Source: Adineta ricciae
Taxonomy: Eukaryota; Rotifera; Eurotatoria; Adinetida; Adinetidae
Length of the DNA stretch: 64,000 bases
Assembly: GCA_905250025.1 (NCBI GenBank)
Contig: CAJNOJ010000075.1
Span: 62,001 to 126,000 of the forward strand
Direction: 5' to 3'
The notes below the pieces were generated by a model. That model made no database searches and was not told the origin of the DNA. It saw only the letters and a program-made list of their open reading frames with translations. The position numbers and the translations under genes are program-made. Positions within the stretch are counted from its first letter, which is position 1, and every line of letters begins with the position of its first letter. Shown here one piece after another: positions 36,185 to 51,678 of the stretch.

Positions 36185-36594
36185 TTCTTTCTTCAATACT
36201 TCAAATAACAATGCAAATTCTTACTTTTCTTCATTAGAATAATTCTTCATTGATTTGGCTTGTCAAAATTCTTTTTTTCTACCTTCCCGGCATGCCATGT
36301 CATATATTCCAAGGCAAACCATGACTACAAGCTGTTTGTCTTTTCTTTAATTAAATGTATACATATATATTTCTTTATTTAATCTAGCAACACAAAGACA
36401 TACAAGCATAATTAAGACACAATTGTACAATATACAAACAGTAGAGCAAGAAGAGAAAAAAGGAACAAGGCAGATGAATATTTAAGATGAACGACGGTGA
36501 GAAATAGCGTCGAAGACATGCACGCGTATTGTGTTTACATTCTAAGCAAAAAATAAGAGTCTACTGTTGCAAGCCCTTGCAGTGTTGAATTAGT
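36185..36594. other. Intergenic region upstream of the C2-like orphan
   Basis: It separates two minus-strand genes: the MASTL 3' end and the start of the C2-like orphan. AT-rich, with no recognised feature. Confidence 0.45.
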
Positions 36595-38932
36595 TCACAA
36601 CATGGAGTGATGATCGGCTGATTCTTCATCAAAGCCGATTGCTCGATTTCGAGCTTCAAAATAGAATGTATCCGAATCATTATCAGGTGCGGGAATAAAT
36701 GGTACAGGAGCATTGGCAAGATTGTCCCAATCAATTGTATCAAAGAAAGGCTCTTTTTTCAAATCTAAATCAATGGGTAACGTTTGAGTATATAAAGATA
36801 CGTTTCATGCTGTTGCTTACCGTCTAGTTGAAGTCGCAAATTAGGATCGTAACTAAGTAAACCTTTGATGACACTGATGGCATCATCGTCTAACTGACTT
36901 TCGTCATCCTCTGGCCATAGAATTCGATAGTTTAAAATATTGGAGATTATTGCACGTGGACATTCATCAGAGAAAGGTGTTACACCAACTAGAAATTGAA
37001 ACAAGCATACACCGAGTGCCCAAAAATCAACGGCTGAAGCTAGAAAATAAATCCAACGTCAACAATTAGCTTATCTCGAAAGATTCTCGATCACTCACTG
37101 TGATTTTCATCTTGTAGTAAAATCTCTGGACCTAAATGAAGTTTCATCACCATATTACAAAGATAAAGAATCTATTCGAAGGAGGTACTCACTGAGGTAG
37201 TCTGGTGTACCCAAAACAGGTCCTGAAACGTTGGGATGTATTGGTGATCGAAGAAAACTACTTCGAATGGAAGTATTATTGGTTACATCACTTAGGATTC
37301 GACCAGTGGATACATTTTGCGCAAGACATACCGACTAAATCAATGAGCGAAATTTGAAATCGGCTGGTAAATCCTAGAATACAAACTTTAACTGAACCAT
37401 CATCCGTTGGTAATGAATGATGTTGTATATTATCCACCGGTTCTTCTTCGATAGGTTGTGCTTGGATATTATTAATCGATGATATGTCCAGTGAATATCG
37501 TATAGGTGATAAACATGGTGATGCTGAGATCGGTGCAGCAAGTGTATTTGCTGTCGTTGGATGTAGAGTTTGTCCCATACCGCGAAATACACGAAATTGA
37601 TTCTGATGAGCAGGCGATGATGCTAATAATCTTGAAATGGTTTTCGGATAGATGCGTGGCTGTTGCTTCACAGTTTGTAAAGTCGTTGGTGATCGTCCCT
37701 TAGGACTACAAAATAAAAAATCGGATATATTGCTTGTGCTAGCCTCGTCATGTTCGTCGAGATCATCATTTCCAAATGAAATTGGCTCATTTTCCGGTAT
37801 ACATAAAGGTAACGGTTGACGATATACACGTAAACTGCAATCAGCAATACGCGACGAAGAAAACGAACGATGATAACTATTGTTAATTGGTATATTCTCA
37901 GTCGATGTTGCACTAGCTGGATTGCTATGCACTGATGTTGATATGTGTAGGTGCTCTGAATCTGATTCACTCGATGACTAAAAAATAATCGAGTGAATAC
38001 GGTCATGGTATGCGAAGAAAGAAACTTACAAAACTAAAATCCGACGTTAGAGATATGATTTGACCTGGTGTACGAAAAACTCGGACTTTACATACTGACG
38101 GTGTACCGATAACATCAGCAACAGACACTTCTGGAAAGAAATAATTCAAATGATGATACCTTCCCGTTCTATTCAACATACTTCGTCTATTTCGAATTTC
38201 CGACAGACCAAAATCGGTCAATTTGATGTGTCCAGTTGATGATATTAAAACGTTATCTGGTTTTAAATCTCTGAAGAGGAGGAAAAAACAGCAGTCTGAT
38301 AAAATTTTTTCCGTTCATTTAAGATCCTCGTCCATACCTATGAATAACACCTTTCCGATGTAGATAGTCGAGTGCAAGGGCAATTTCCGCTACATAGAAT
38401 TGTGCCTCATGTCTTTCGAGTATCTGTTTAATGCAGAGAAACGACATTAGATCTCCTCCGATCATGTATTCCATCACTAGATATATCTCATCTTTTGTTT
38501 GTAAGGAATAGAATAGCCGAACAACATATTGACTATGCATGGTAGCTAGAGCATCACGTTCATTGAGAACTAATACAAAGAAAACCTGATTGTAAGACAC
38601 TTGAAGTATGCAGTTTCCTTACTTTGATCAATCAAGTTCTTTTTTCGTATATCATGTTTGTTGATAACTTTAATCGCGTATTTCGTCTCATTTTCATCAT
38701 TTTTCTTTGTAGCCAGATAAACTCGGCTGAATAAAAAAACAAAAGAACTGATTTTTTTCATATACATTGTGCAGATAAGATCGACTAACCCGTAACCACC
38801 ACGGCTGATCGTTTTTAGAAAATGAAAATCTTTGATAGTTGGAAGCTGTAACAAATCAAAGCGAAATGTGAATTATTTGGACAAAAAAAAGATTCCATAA
38901 CGTACCTGAAGTTTGCTCTTTTCGATGGTCAT
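36595..38932 (-). CDS. MASTL: Greatwall/MASTL mitotic kinase
   Basis: AGC-family Ser/Thr kinase that phosphorylates ENSA/ARPP19 to inhibit PP2A-B55 at mitotic entry. The first exon is MTIEKSKLQ (from 38932). Next come the glycine loop (TISRGGYG), the VAIK-type lysine ([11 protein letters not shown]), [26 protein letters not shown] and DFGLSEI. The family hallmark follows: a long non-conserved insert between DFG and the P+1 region, beginning with the conserved RTPGQIISL and including Ser-rich stretches (37300-37930). The C-lobe resumes with [29 protein letters not shown] and WPEDDES. The C-terminus [16 protein letters not shown], then DTFYFEARN, closely matches the MASTL tail. The insert is shorter than in vertebrates. 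At least eight introns are present. Call firm; exon ends inside the insert are less sure. Confidence 0.95.
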
Positions 38933-39300
38933 TAGTAAGAAAGAGGAAAACGAGATGTTGATCTGAAAAAAAAGTTGAACATGTGTAAACCGTTAGAAAT
39001 AAGAATGTTTCCCTCCAATCGAGAACAAAATGACCAAACAAAGGAAAGTTTGCATTCTTCTTTTTGCCTAGATGTCGCCCAAGCGTAATGTCCGAACAAT
39101 CGTCAATGAAAACAGTATGTGTTATTCTTGAAGATTAACAGAATTCAATGGCCCTATTCGCATATCAGCGGGAATATATATATATATATTTAAGAAAATA
39201 TAAATGACATTGCATGTGATTACTATGTTACATATTTGGCAATAGTTACATTTTCCGCAAAATATGAATTGAAGATTATTTTAAAATATCTACAACATTG
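38933..39300. other. Intergenic region with (TA)n
   Basis: It lies between MASTL and the GH13 gene 3' end. A (TA)n tract occupies about 39175-39189. A splice acceptor TTTTTTTTCAG just upstream of the MASTL ATG (near 38963) suggests a 5' UTR intron or a trans-splice site. Confidence 0.45.
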
Positions 39301-43335
<4,035 letters not shown>

Positions 43336-46300
43336 ATGAATATATCTGGTCAACAACAGCCATCATCATCATCATCGAATGATCATATGACAACAGCAGC
43401 GTCAGTTCCTCTTCCATTAACACCTGATGTTCTGGATACCAACAATTCAGATAGACTTAAACATCAAAGTCAACGCCTAGTTCAACACTTGAATGGGCTA
43501 ACATCTACCACAATGACATCTACTTCATCGACAAATGTCTCGAATGCCAACCTATCAAGTAGCAATGGGCATGAAGCAACTTCGTCAAACGGAAGTAATT
43601 CTCATTCGCGTAATCGTCTGACATCATCATCGACTCAAACACTTCTCACCGGCTCATCTTATCCATCCAATAATGGAAATCTAAATGTTCCAAGAATATT
43701 TACCAACAGCCAAAAAGAAGTTTTAAGGCTCATCGGTCAGCATTTACAAAGCGTTGGGCTAAAGTAAACGCATTCATCTACAAACGAAAATTGAAACAAA
43801 CCGAAACTTTCATATTTCTAGTAAAACAGTTGATTTTCTTATTCAAGAAAGTGGTTGTGTATTAGAACATGAACAAGCATCAAATTTTCGAGAATTAATC
43901 ATGTCTGGAAAATGGACTGAAGTAAGTGATAAGGTTTTCTTCGTATACATACTCAGTATAACTTTTGCATACTTCTAGGCTCTTGTGGCACTTGAAAAAC
44001 TTAAGCAATATATTGAAGAACGTGATGGTATTCAAGTACGTTCATTCTTAACGAGAAACAACATATGGGAGTTCATCTTTGTATACGTTTCTAGCAAATG
44101 AAATATTTGATCTTGGAACAGAAATATTTTGAATTAATCGAAGATAATCGTTCAATGGATGCGCTGCAATGTTTACGAAATGAAATTCAAGGATTGAAGA
44201 TTCGTATTGAACGAACACATGAATTAACAACGTATGACAATTGTCTACTAATATAAAACCATTTCCTTTTGTTTGCCTAGATTTCTAATGTTCAATTCCA
44301 TGAAAGATATGTACAGAGCATCGAACTGGAGCGGTAAAGGTTTTGCGTCTCGGCAAAATCTCATGGAAAAACTACAAAGTAGATCCTACATTTTTTGTTT
44401 GAAATCATTCAACATAAAATGGCTTCTGTTTAGAATATCTTCCACCTGATATCATGTTACCTCCGAAACGACTCGAAACACTTCTGTCTCAAGCTGTTGA
44501 ATTACAACAAGAGCGATGTACATATCATGTTAAGCCAGGAAAACTGAAATTGGATGATGTTTCATTGCTTAAAGATCATGCATGTACTAAGTACGTACAC
44601 AAATCACTAGAATTTTTTTCGTTAAATCTAATTCGATCTTTCTAACTCGATCAGTTCATTGATCCGTTACGAAGTATGTATGTGTGTGTGTTCAGAAGAG
44701 ATCAGAGATGAAACCAGTCTGAATTTTTCGACGACGAAAAGTGGTAATCATTCATAGATGTTCAGTATTACTAGAATTATTGATACTGACATCTATATTT
44801 ACTGTAACATTTGCACACCTCAAGCACATTTTGTCGTAGTGAGTGTCAGTACACTGAATACACTTTTGCGGTGCTCGATAAAATGTAACTGCACACCTTA
44901 CAGTGTATCATATCAAGTCATATGATGTTCCGAGAGCCTCACAATAACAAGATGTTCATGTATATATAGTTGAAATACTAATCAGCATGTCTATAGAAAG
45001 GCGAGGTGATGGTGAGCCGTATATACAAAGTTGATATGATAGGAATTTTGACAACAGCCGAGTTAAGTTTGAAGATGGGCTGTAAATTACTGGATGAAAG
45101 TCTATCTATGCATTGATTGGGATATTTTCTTTAGGCAAACGTTTCCTTGTGTGACGATACAAACATTAACAGATCATTCAGATGAAGTATGGTTTTGTAA
45201 ATTTTCTCCCGATGGTACTAAACTTGCAACTGGCTCAAAAGATGGATGTTTACAAGTCTACGATGTGGACATGGTGAGTTGATCAAACTGAAACTAGCCA
45301 GAATACCAGTTTTCACATTAAATATCTTTTAGCAAACATACAAAATGAAATTACGCAAACAATTCGAAGGACATTCGTTTGGAATTGGTTGTATCGCATG
45401 GTGTCCATTCAGTCGCTACATCATCGCATGTGGAACGGATGAATGCAACGAAATATGGATTTGGGACGTCGAGGTGAATTTGTAACACAAACAACAAAGT
45501 ACATATATTCATGAAAACTCTCGTCTGTTTAGCAAGAAGAACAACGAGCACGTATGAATCATTCATCCGAAGATAGCCTTACTTGTGCGGCATGGTTACC
45601 ATGTGGTCAAAGATTTGTTTGCGGAGGATCACGTGGACAATTCTATTATTGTGTATGTGAACGAAAAAGGTGAACTAAGTGGTCGATTGAAGCTTATATT
45701 TCTAGGATATTGACGGAAATGTTATCGACAGTTGGGAGGGTGTTCGTCTACAGTGCTTACATGTTACAAGTGATGGAATTGTTCTAGCAGCTGATGCACA
45801 AAAACGTATTAGTTCTTATAAATTCGATAGTTTAACTGATCAACAAATGTATGTTCGCTGACATTTCCAGTAATAGAAAAAAGAATTTTGATGTGTTTAG
45901 TATTCACGAAGATCATCCCATTATGTCATTTACAGCTAGTAAGGATGGCCGATTAGGACTTCTTAACATTGCCACACAGGTAGAGATTTGAATTCGAGAA
46001 GAAAAACTTGGTAGCAAAATAAGATTTTTTTTGTAGGGTGTCCATCTCTGGGATTTACATGATAAACAATTAGTTCGTAAATATCAGGGTGTAACACAAG
46101 GTCATTATGTGAACCATGCCACATTCGGCGGACCTAATGAAGAATTTATTGCCAGTGGCAGTGAAGGTTAATATTATAATTTGATGCGTTCGGAGAATTA
46201 TCTTTCTTTCTCTCATAGATTCGAAAGTCTATTTGTGGCATCGTCGACAAGAACGTCCAATCATGACCTTTTCAGGCCATACACGTACTGTAAATTGTGT

Positions 46301-46478
46301 TACATGGCATCCAACATTGCCATTACTTTTTGCATCAGCATCTGACGATGCTACAGTTCGCATTTGGTCTACACCTGAACATCAAATGAAAACTGGTTTG
46401 TTTAGATAAACAGTTCAATGCTAAATTTCTCTGTCCTCTCTTTTAGAATCATTGTCGAGCAATGAATCATCAACTTGA
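43336..46478 (+). CDS. WDR26: WDR26/GID7, CTLH E3 complex subunit (copy A)
   Basis: Scaffold and substrate adaptor of the GID/CTLH ubiquitin ligase. After a Ser/Thr/Asn-rich N-terminus there is a LisH-CTLH region ([57 protein letters not shown], then [20 protein letters not shown]). WD40 repeats follow: [82 protein letters not shown] and [13 protein letters not shown]. These match animal WDR26 along its whole length. Introns are about 45-60 bp, except one of about 540 bp (44592-45134) between CTLH and the first WD repeat. The ATG at 43336 is the first in frame, but coding-like sequence (PPPKRAR, a possible nuclear localisation signal) continues upstream to 43201 with no ATG, so a first exon may be missing here. 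It is repeated in part at 51679-54501. Confidence 0.94.
44757..44793 (+). repeat. Hairpin in WDR26 long intron
   Basis: GATGTTCAGTAT and ATACTGACATC form an 11-bp stem with one bulged base and a loop of about 14 bases. The copy at 52790-52826 keeps both arms while the loop differs at two positions. Confidence 0.5.
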
Positions 46479-48809
46479 TAAGATTTATTTATTTATCTTC
46501 AATGCTCATTTTCTGTTTGTACATGGACTTTAACATAAACTCGTCTTATTCTTAGTTCTGATTGTCTTTACGCGCTACATCACTCTGTTCATTTGGCGTT
46601 GTTACTTATATGCACACATATACACGTACATGTTTTGTTTTCGTCTTTTTATCGCATTGTATGGGTTAAACATATTGGAAAATCTGTTTTCTTTTTTTCG
46701 CTCTATCCTTGTTTATAAATATATATGTATGTATGTATATGTGTGTGTGAAACAAAAAAATTCTTTGATGCAGATCTTCTCTATATTGAAAAAAAAACAC
46801 AAACAAGTTTTGAATTTCTTTCTTTTTCGATACGCCATACTATTTGATTTCTCCTATTTCGCTAACGTATTTTGTATACACGTAAAACACTTCCTTTTGT
46901 TTTGGTTCTCTTTGCTTTTTTTTAAATACTTTATTCGTGCTGTGCTGTTTCTTTGAATACGTATGCATAAAGACATGAAGAACATTGAATGACTCTTTTA
47001 ACGAATCATAATTTGTATTCGATGCTCGTTGTAAGCCGTTTCCTTAGAAAGAACAGTCATGTTTCTATGAGAGAAAGATCTCGGTACATCTCTTTTCTTC
47101 ATCACCATCTCGAATTAGACTAACACAATGCCTAGAATCCTAAGAAAGTGCTGAAGAACAAGATCGAATGCATTAGTTAATGTCATCAACAAGATTTATT
47201 ATACGTTAACTGTAAGACTTATTGTAACCGATAGTAAATACATATGAATGTCCGGGTTGATTTAATGTGTTTTGCAAACAAAAACAAGCGATATTAGAAT
47301 AGTGTATCACATGTAAAAGAAATTATTCAAGATGAAACAATAATGTCGTATGCTTTTATATTCGATGGTAACTTACTAATCGAAAGACGATTTTGAAGAA
47401 ATAATAGGGACACAGAACATATATATCTGCTGTTGACAAGAATAGTTATACTAATAGCAGCTGTTATATGTTGTCGATGTTATTTTATAATACATTATCA
47501 CCAATAGATTGTTGTCGAATCGAACAGACTCGGAATATCCAAATCAGAAGCAGCAATCTAAATGGGTTAAGTAAGTGCGAGATTGTCAATCTTGTCGTTA
47601 TTATATTCGACAAGGAAAGTTTTTTTCAAGGTACAAAAAAAAACTTGAGAGAGAAGTTTGACACTATGGCATTATTTTCATATCATTAGAATAATTACGG
47701 AATAAACAGATTCGCAAACTGATCTAACTTTGTTTCTTCAGTTAGTAAATTAAAGATACATCAGCTTTGTAGTTCATACTGTGAGATAGTTATGTGTGTC
47801 TGTTTGAGTGTTCGATGATTATTTTGATGATACCAGGTGGTGCGCTTCTTCGATATTTGTCAAGGACATTGTTTTGTCAGTGTATGACGATGATTGCATA
47901 CATATGTCTATGAGTGTATTTATTCAGTTTTGACTTGATTATGTCAAAAGAAAGATGCCTCGAACTTTCTTTCATCGATCATTGTGTTCTTTTTTTTTCT
48001 AAATCAATGGAAACGTATGTGACGATTGATCTGAAAATCGATTTTTCTTACTTATTAATATCAAGGATAACGATGACTGTCTTAGACAAACATGTGATAT
48101 TATCCCAATAATCAGTATGACGATCATTAATCGCTTGTGCGTCATTACTCTATCTTCAGATGAAACAGAGCTTGAAAAACGAGGGATCTTGATGCGTAAG
48201 AAAATGTCGATTTCCACATATTTTTTTTGACGAATGTAAAAGGGATTAGTGAGAAGAAGACATTGTTCTCTTTTTCCTTGCTTGTTGTTGTCGTAGAACA
48301 AGAATATATTACTCAACAATTATCGTGTAAGAGTTCGATTTTTGACATTCATCTAATCATATGGGGGAGCCTCTGGTTGTGCTTTTTACCGGTAGAATGA
48401 CGATCTGATCTTTCTCTTGTTTCGAGGCTAATTACAGGTCAATTATACGTTTTATTCTTAGTGAGAAGATCTCTTGAAATATAAAAATGACAGAAAAAGG
48501 AACAGAAGAAAAGCAGTTAATTAAATGCTGGTTTTATAGTTTCCAGCGAGAGTAATAGAACTACGTACTACTTCGCTATTGACGACAAAATGAGCCCGAA
48601 ATTGAATTAGATCCTTCTTTATTTGTTAAGTATATCTCTGATGTGTCAAGGACGCGATTTATATGTCAATCGATCAATCGCGTGAGACAAAGACTAACAT
48701 CAACTAATTGAATTCTATTTGAATTTCTTTCAGATAAGAGTTTATCTAAGAAAGATTGATGAAAAAATAGCTTTGTCGATGGTGACTAACATTCACAGTG
48801 TTCTCATCC
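46479..48809. other. 2.3-kb intergenic region, WDR26 to GPCR-like gene (copy A)
   Basis: AT-rich and present almost unchanged in the second block (54502-56825). It holds the WDR26 3' UTR, short TATG/TGTG repeats near 46720-46750 and probably the GPCR-like promoter. Small open frames differ between copies mainly by amino-acid-changing substitutions, which argues against coding. Confidence 0.5.
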
Positions 48810-50711
48810 ATGTTAAATTGGTTCTCTCGTATCTCAACATGGCTATTTATCGAAATGATAGCCACATTAATTCTAGTCATCTTAAATCTCATCATCCCGA
48901 TGTTGATGATATTTTCTTCGTATCGTAATATCGTTAATTTCTATTTTTCAAGCGTCGCTTTGGCAAGCTCGTTAATTAATACTTTATATCTTTTTTATCT
49001 CGTGCAATCACTTCGTTCAAAAGTTCTTCTTGATATCAATTGCCGTGCAATTTATTATCTTCAAGCGTCGTGCATTGTCGTTCTCGGTAAGTTTGTCTTA
49101 CATGATTATCGATGCACTAAGATAGGAACGGATGGAAAGAAATCAAGAATAGCTGCTCATTATTACTTAGAAAAGTTTCGTGTTCGACAAACATATCTAC
49201 TATGCTTGAGAAATTAATGACTATCGGATGAAGAAGTTTGTTGAATAGAAGCCACGTAATTGAATAAATCATGTGAAACAACGTTTGGACGAGAAGAATT
49301 AACGCTTTCGTATGTTGCAATTCGAATCAGCGACTTAGTCAGATAGAAAAGTTTGATAGTATCTTGCGAAGCCAAGAATTCTGTTAGTTCTCGATAAAAT
49401 TAGTATTATCATATCCTTGATCTTTCCTACAATATATCATACAGTTCATTGCTAATCTTTATTGATCGCTGTAAGCTATAATTTATCTAAGATTGCTAAT
49501 CATTGAATCGTTCAGTTACACGAATCTTAACTATTTCTTGTGATTGAATCATTTCAGCATATACGGTCACTGCAATGCATGCTAATTTCGTCTTATCTCT
49601 GTTTCCATCGTCGACTAAAACACAACGAACATGTTCGCAATCGTGTGGTGCCACTTTACGTCGATTTTTCCGTCGATTTTGCTTTTGCCTTGTCCTGTGT
49701 GTATGGTCATTTTCATTTACCTCCACGATTCCCCTATTGTACACAATCGATTCCAACGAAAAAGCACCTAAGCCTGTCTATTGTCCGGGTACCACGCAGA
49801 TCAGTTATCTCGAAGAATGGTTTGATCGGAATCGTTTCACTCAAACCGTAGTGTTCTATTTAATACCTCTGTTAATCAGTTCATTTCTAACCATGGTTGC
49901 CATTTTAAAGATTTTTTACGACTGTTTTCAGTATATTTTTTTACGAATCAAAATGTCGAGATGTTCGCCCTGTCGACGGAGATATGCGTCCTATCAAGAA
50001 CAGTCGGACTCTACATCTTACTCTGCAACGCTATTGCAAACATTAGGTCTTGCCGATGGAAGTGATATACAAAATAATGTTAATCGAACAGCAGCCGATG
50101 ACACCACGACATCACCATTAAGAAATTCGTCCGTTCAAGCCTGTGGACGATGGATTTCAACAACGTTTCTTCGTTTACTACTGGTGTTATCGTGCTGTTT
50201 ACTTGCGTGTATTTATCCTATTGCCATGCGTTTTTATCTCATTTATTTTTCTGTACTTGTACCCTTGGTATTCGCTGTGCTTAATTATTCTTTCGGACAA
50301 TTAACACCCAATCAAGAACAGCAACAACAACAAGAGCAGCGGCAGCAACGGGATCGCCAGGCACAAGCACAACCATCGATAGCTGTTGAAAACCAGCATG
50401 CAGATGTAACAAATTCAGTACCAAGATCGTCGATAGCGACGTATAGTTCATTGAATCTGAATGTTAGTAAATCACCAGCAACAGTCACACCTGTTATAAC
50501 GGATCGAGATGAACAATTTGAATTACGTTCATCACTGATAGGAAATTTCTCGACTGAAAACGAAGAAACCTCGACATACCGATCGGGTTCATCCACACCA
50601 ATATCTGCTCAGAACAATCGATTGACACCATCAGGACAAAACAAACGCAAATACTTCGCAAATCATCTGTATGAGAACACCCGAAGTCTTTTGGCGAAAT
50701 CGAATGTTTGA
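48810..50711 (+). CDS. Seven-transmembrane GPCR-like receptor (copy A)
   Basis: Two exons (48810-49086 and 49558-50711) give about 476 residues. Exon 1 has hydrophobic spans TM1 (MIATLILVILNLIIPMLMIF), TM2 (FYFSSVALASSLINTLYLFY) and the start of TM3 after a conserved-type cysteine (INCRAIYYLQ). Exon 2 continues TM3 (LAYTVTAMHANFVLSLFP), then TM4 (FCFCLVLCVWSFSFTSTIPL). A loop cysteine (KPVYCPG) could pair with the TM3 one. TM5 (FYLIPLLISSFLTMVAIL), TM6 (FLRLLLVLSCCLLACIYPI) and TM7 follow, then a long Gln/Ser/Thr-rich cytoplasmic tail. It resembles orphan rhodopsin-like receptors of invertebrates, but the DRY position reads HAN and NPxxY is absent. The ligand is unknown. The start is the ATG before TM1. 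The intron carries a 115-bp insertion missing from copy B. Confidence 0.72.
49112..49226. repeat. 115-bp insertion in the GPCR-like intron, copy A only
   Basis: Relative to the matching intron at 57087-57469, copy A has 115 extra bases. They are bounded by ATTATCG on the left and ACTATCG at the right end, which could be an imperfect target-site duplication. No terminal inverted repeats are obvious. A deletion in copy B is equally possible. Confidence 0.6.
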
Positions 50712-50758
50712 ACATACGGTTTTTGTTTTTCTTTTGTATTGATTTTTATTTCATATAG

Positions 50759-50764
50759 AATAAA
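50759..50764 (+). terminator. Poly(A) signal of the GPCR-like gene (copy A)
   Basis: AATAAA, 48 bp after the stop codon, in the 93-bp gap to the convergent small gene. Confidence 0.55.
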
Positions 50765-50804
50765 TAAACGAAAAATATGCGTACAGATAAAAGAAGTCAG
50801 TCAT

Positions 50805-51224
50805 TCAATACCCATCAGTTTCACAAAGTTCCTCCTGTGTGGTCTTCAATCGTTGTCGTTCGAGATAGTTTTTCAATGGTCTTTTCTTCCGTGTTGTTCG
50901 TCGAATATTTTCCGCTAAGATCAAATAATCCAGACGATTGAAATCGTTGAGAATCTTCGTTTTCGATTGCTGATGGTTAGTTTCCGTTTCCAGATGATTT
51001 TCTTCGTCGGTTTCATCGATTTCTGTTAACGTGACTGGTTGAGTTCGACAACGAAGGCTGTGACGAGAACGTGATGGTTGAGATGCTTGTCTCAACGGCG
51101 GATATTCGAGCATAATTGGTGGAATCTGTTCCAAACATGTTTTCGGATATCTTTCATCAGTAAAATGTTCGATATGCAACGAAATATCAATTCGGTTTCG
51201 AATGGATGAAGATGCCGTTGTCAT
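50805..51224 (-). CDS. Small orphan protein, about 140 aa (copy A)
   Basis: Not recognised. From the ATG at 51224 it reads MTTASSSIRNRIDISLHIEH and continues to the stop at 50805. It is charged, with an acidic middle (TEIDETDEENHLETET) and a basic C-terminal part (RRTTRKKRPLKNYLERQRL). There is no signal peptide, membrane span or Cys pattern. The matching frame in copy B is intact with mostly conservative changes. An upstream segment (MNKWCDYMLI, 51320-51291) might be joined through a very short 36-bp intron, so the N-terminus is uncertain. It converges on the GPCR-like gene, 93 bp away. Confidence 0.6.
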   Translation of the reverse strand: MTTASSSIRNRIDISLHIEHFTDERYPKTCLEQIPPIMLEYPPLRQASQPSRSRHSLRCRTQPVTLTEIDETDEENHLETETNHQQSKTKILNDFNRLDYLILAENIRRTTRKKRPLKNYLERQRLKTTQEELCETDGY

Positions 51225-51678
51225 TGTCGTGATTATTGTAAAATCATACAGATCTAAAGATAACAAAGAAAAGAAAAAGGAGGACGAACTTATCAACATG
51301 TAATCACACCATTTATTCAAAAGAACAAAGGTCTTTCATCGCTGTATTCATTAAATACACACGCCGATGCCTAGACGACAACGATGAATATGAAAGGTTA
51401 TTCGATGATATTGTAATGAGGTCGTGATGATAGTATCTTCTGTAGATTTGTGTTCTTTTTTTCTTGTAATTATATGTATTCTTTAATGCTTGTTATGTAC
51501 GCGTATTAGGTTTACGAACAGATGGAAACATGTCGTCCTAAATCAGTCTACTAGTAATTTCTCTCTCTCTCTCTTTCTCTCTCTCTCTTTCTGCTTCTCT
51601 GTTGCGTGAGAACAGAGAGACCTTTGTGCACCGGCAGTCATCCCGTTCATTTTCTTATCTGGGACAAACGGTAATATN
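51225..51678. other. Upstream region of small orphan, up to the junction base
   Basis: It contains a long CT-rich tract (about 51558-51594) and ends at the ambiguous base 51678. The same sequence follows copy B at 59143-59577 and continues there into unique DNA. Confidence 0.6.
51678..51678. other. Ambiguous base (N) at the block junction
   Basis: This is the only N seen in the window. To its left is the end of copy A; to its right, sequence resumes in the middle of the first WDR26 coding exon. It probably marks a contig join. Confidence 0.9.

Larger units (their letters stand above)
43654..51677. repeat. 8-kb duplicated block, copy A
   Basis: It spans most of WDR26, the GPCR-like gene and the small orphan, in the same order and orientation as 51679-59577. 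By eye the two are about 95% identical, with scattered substitutions and small indels. It ends at the ambiguous base 51678; its last bases match the end of copy B at about 59577. Confidence 0.93.

Noticed and set aside
47914-48111. Open frame repeated in the second block at 55909-56127
   Set aside because: Differences between the copies mostly change amino acids, so its persistence reflects the duplicated block, not selection.
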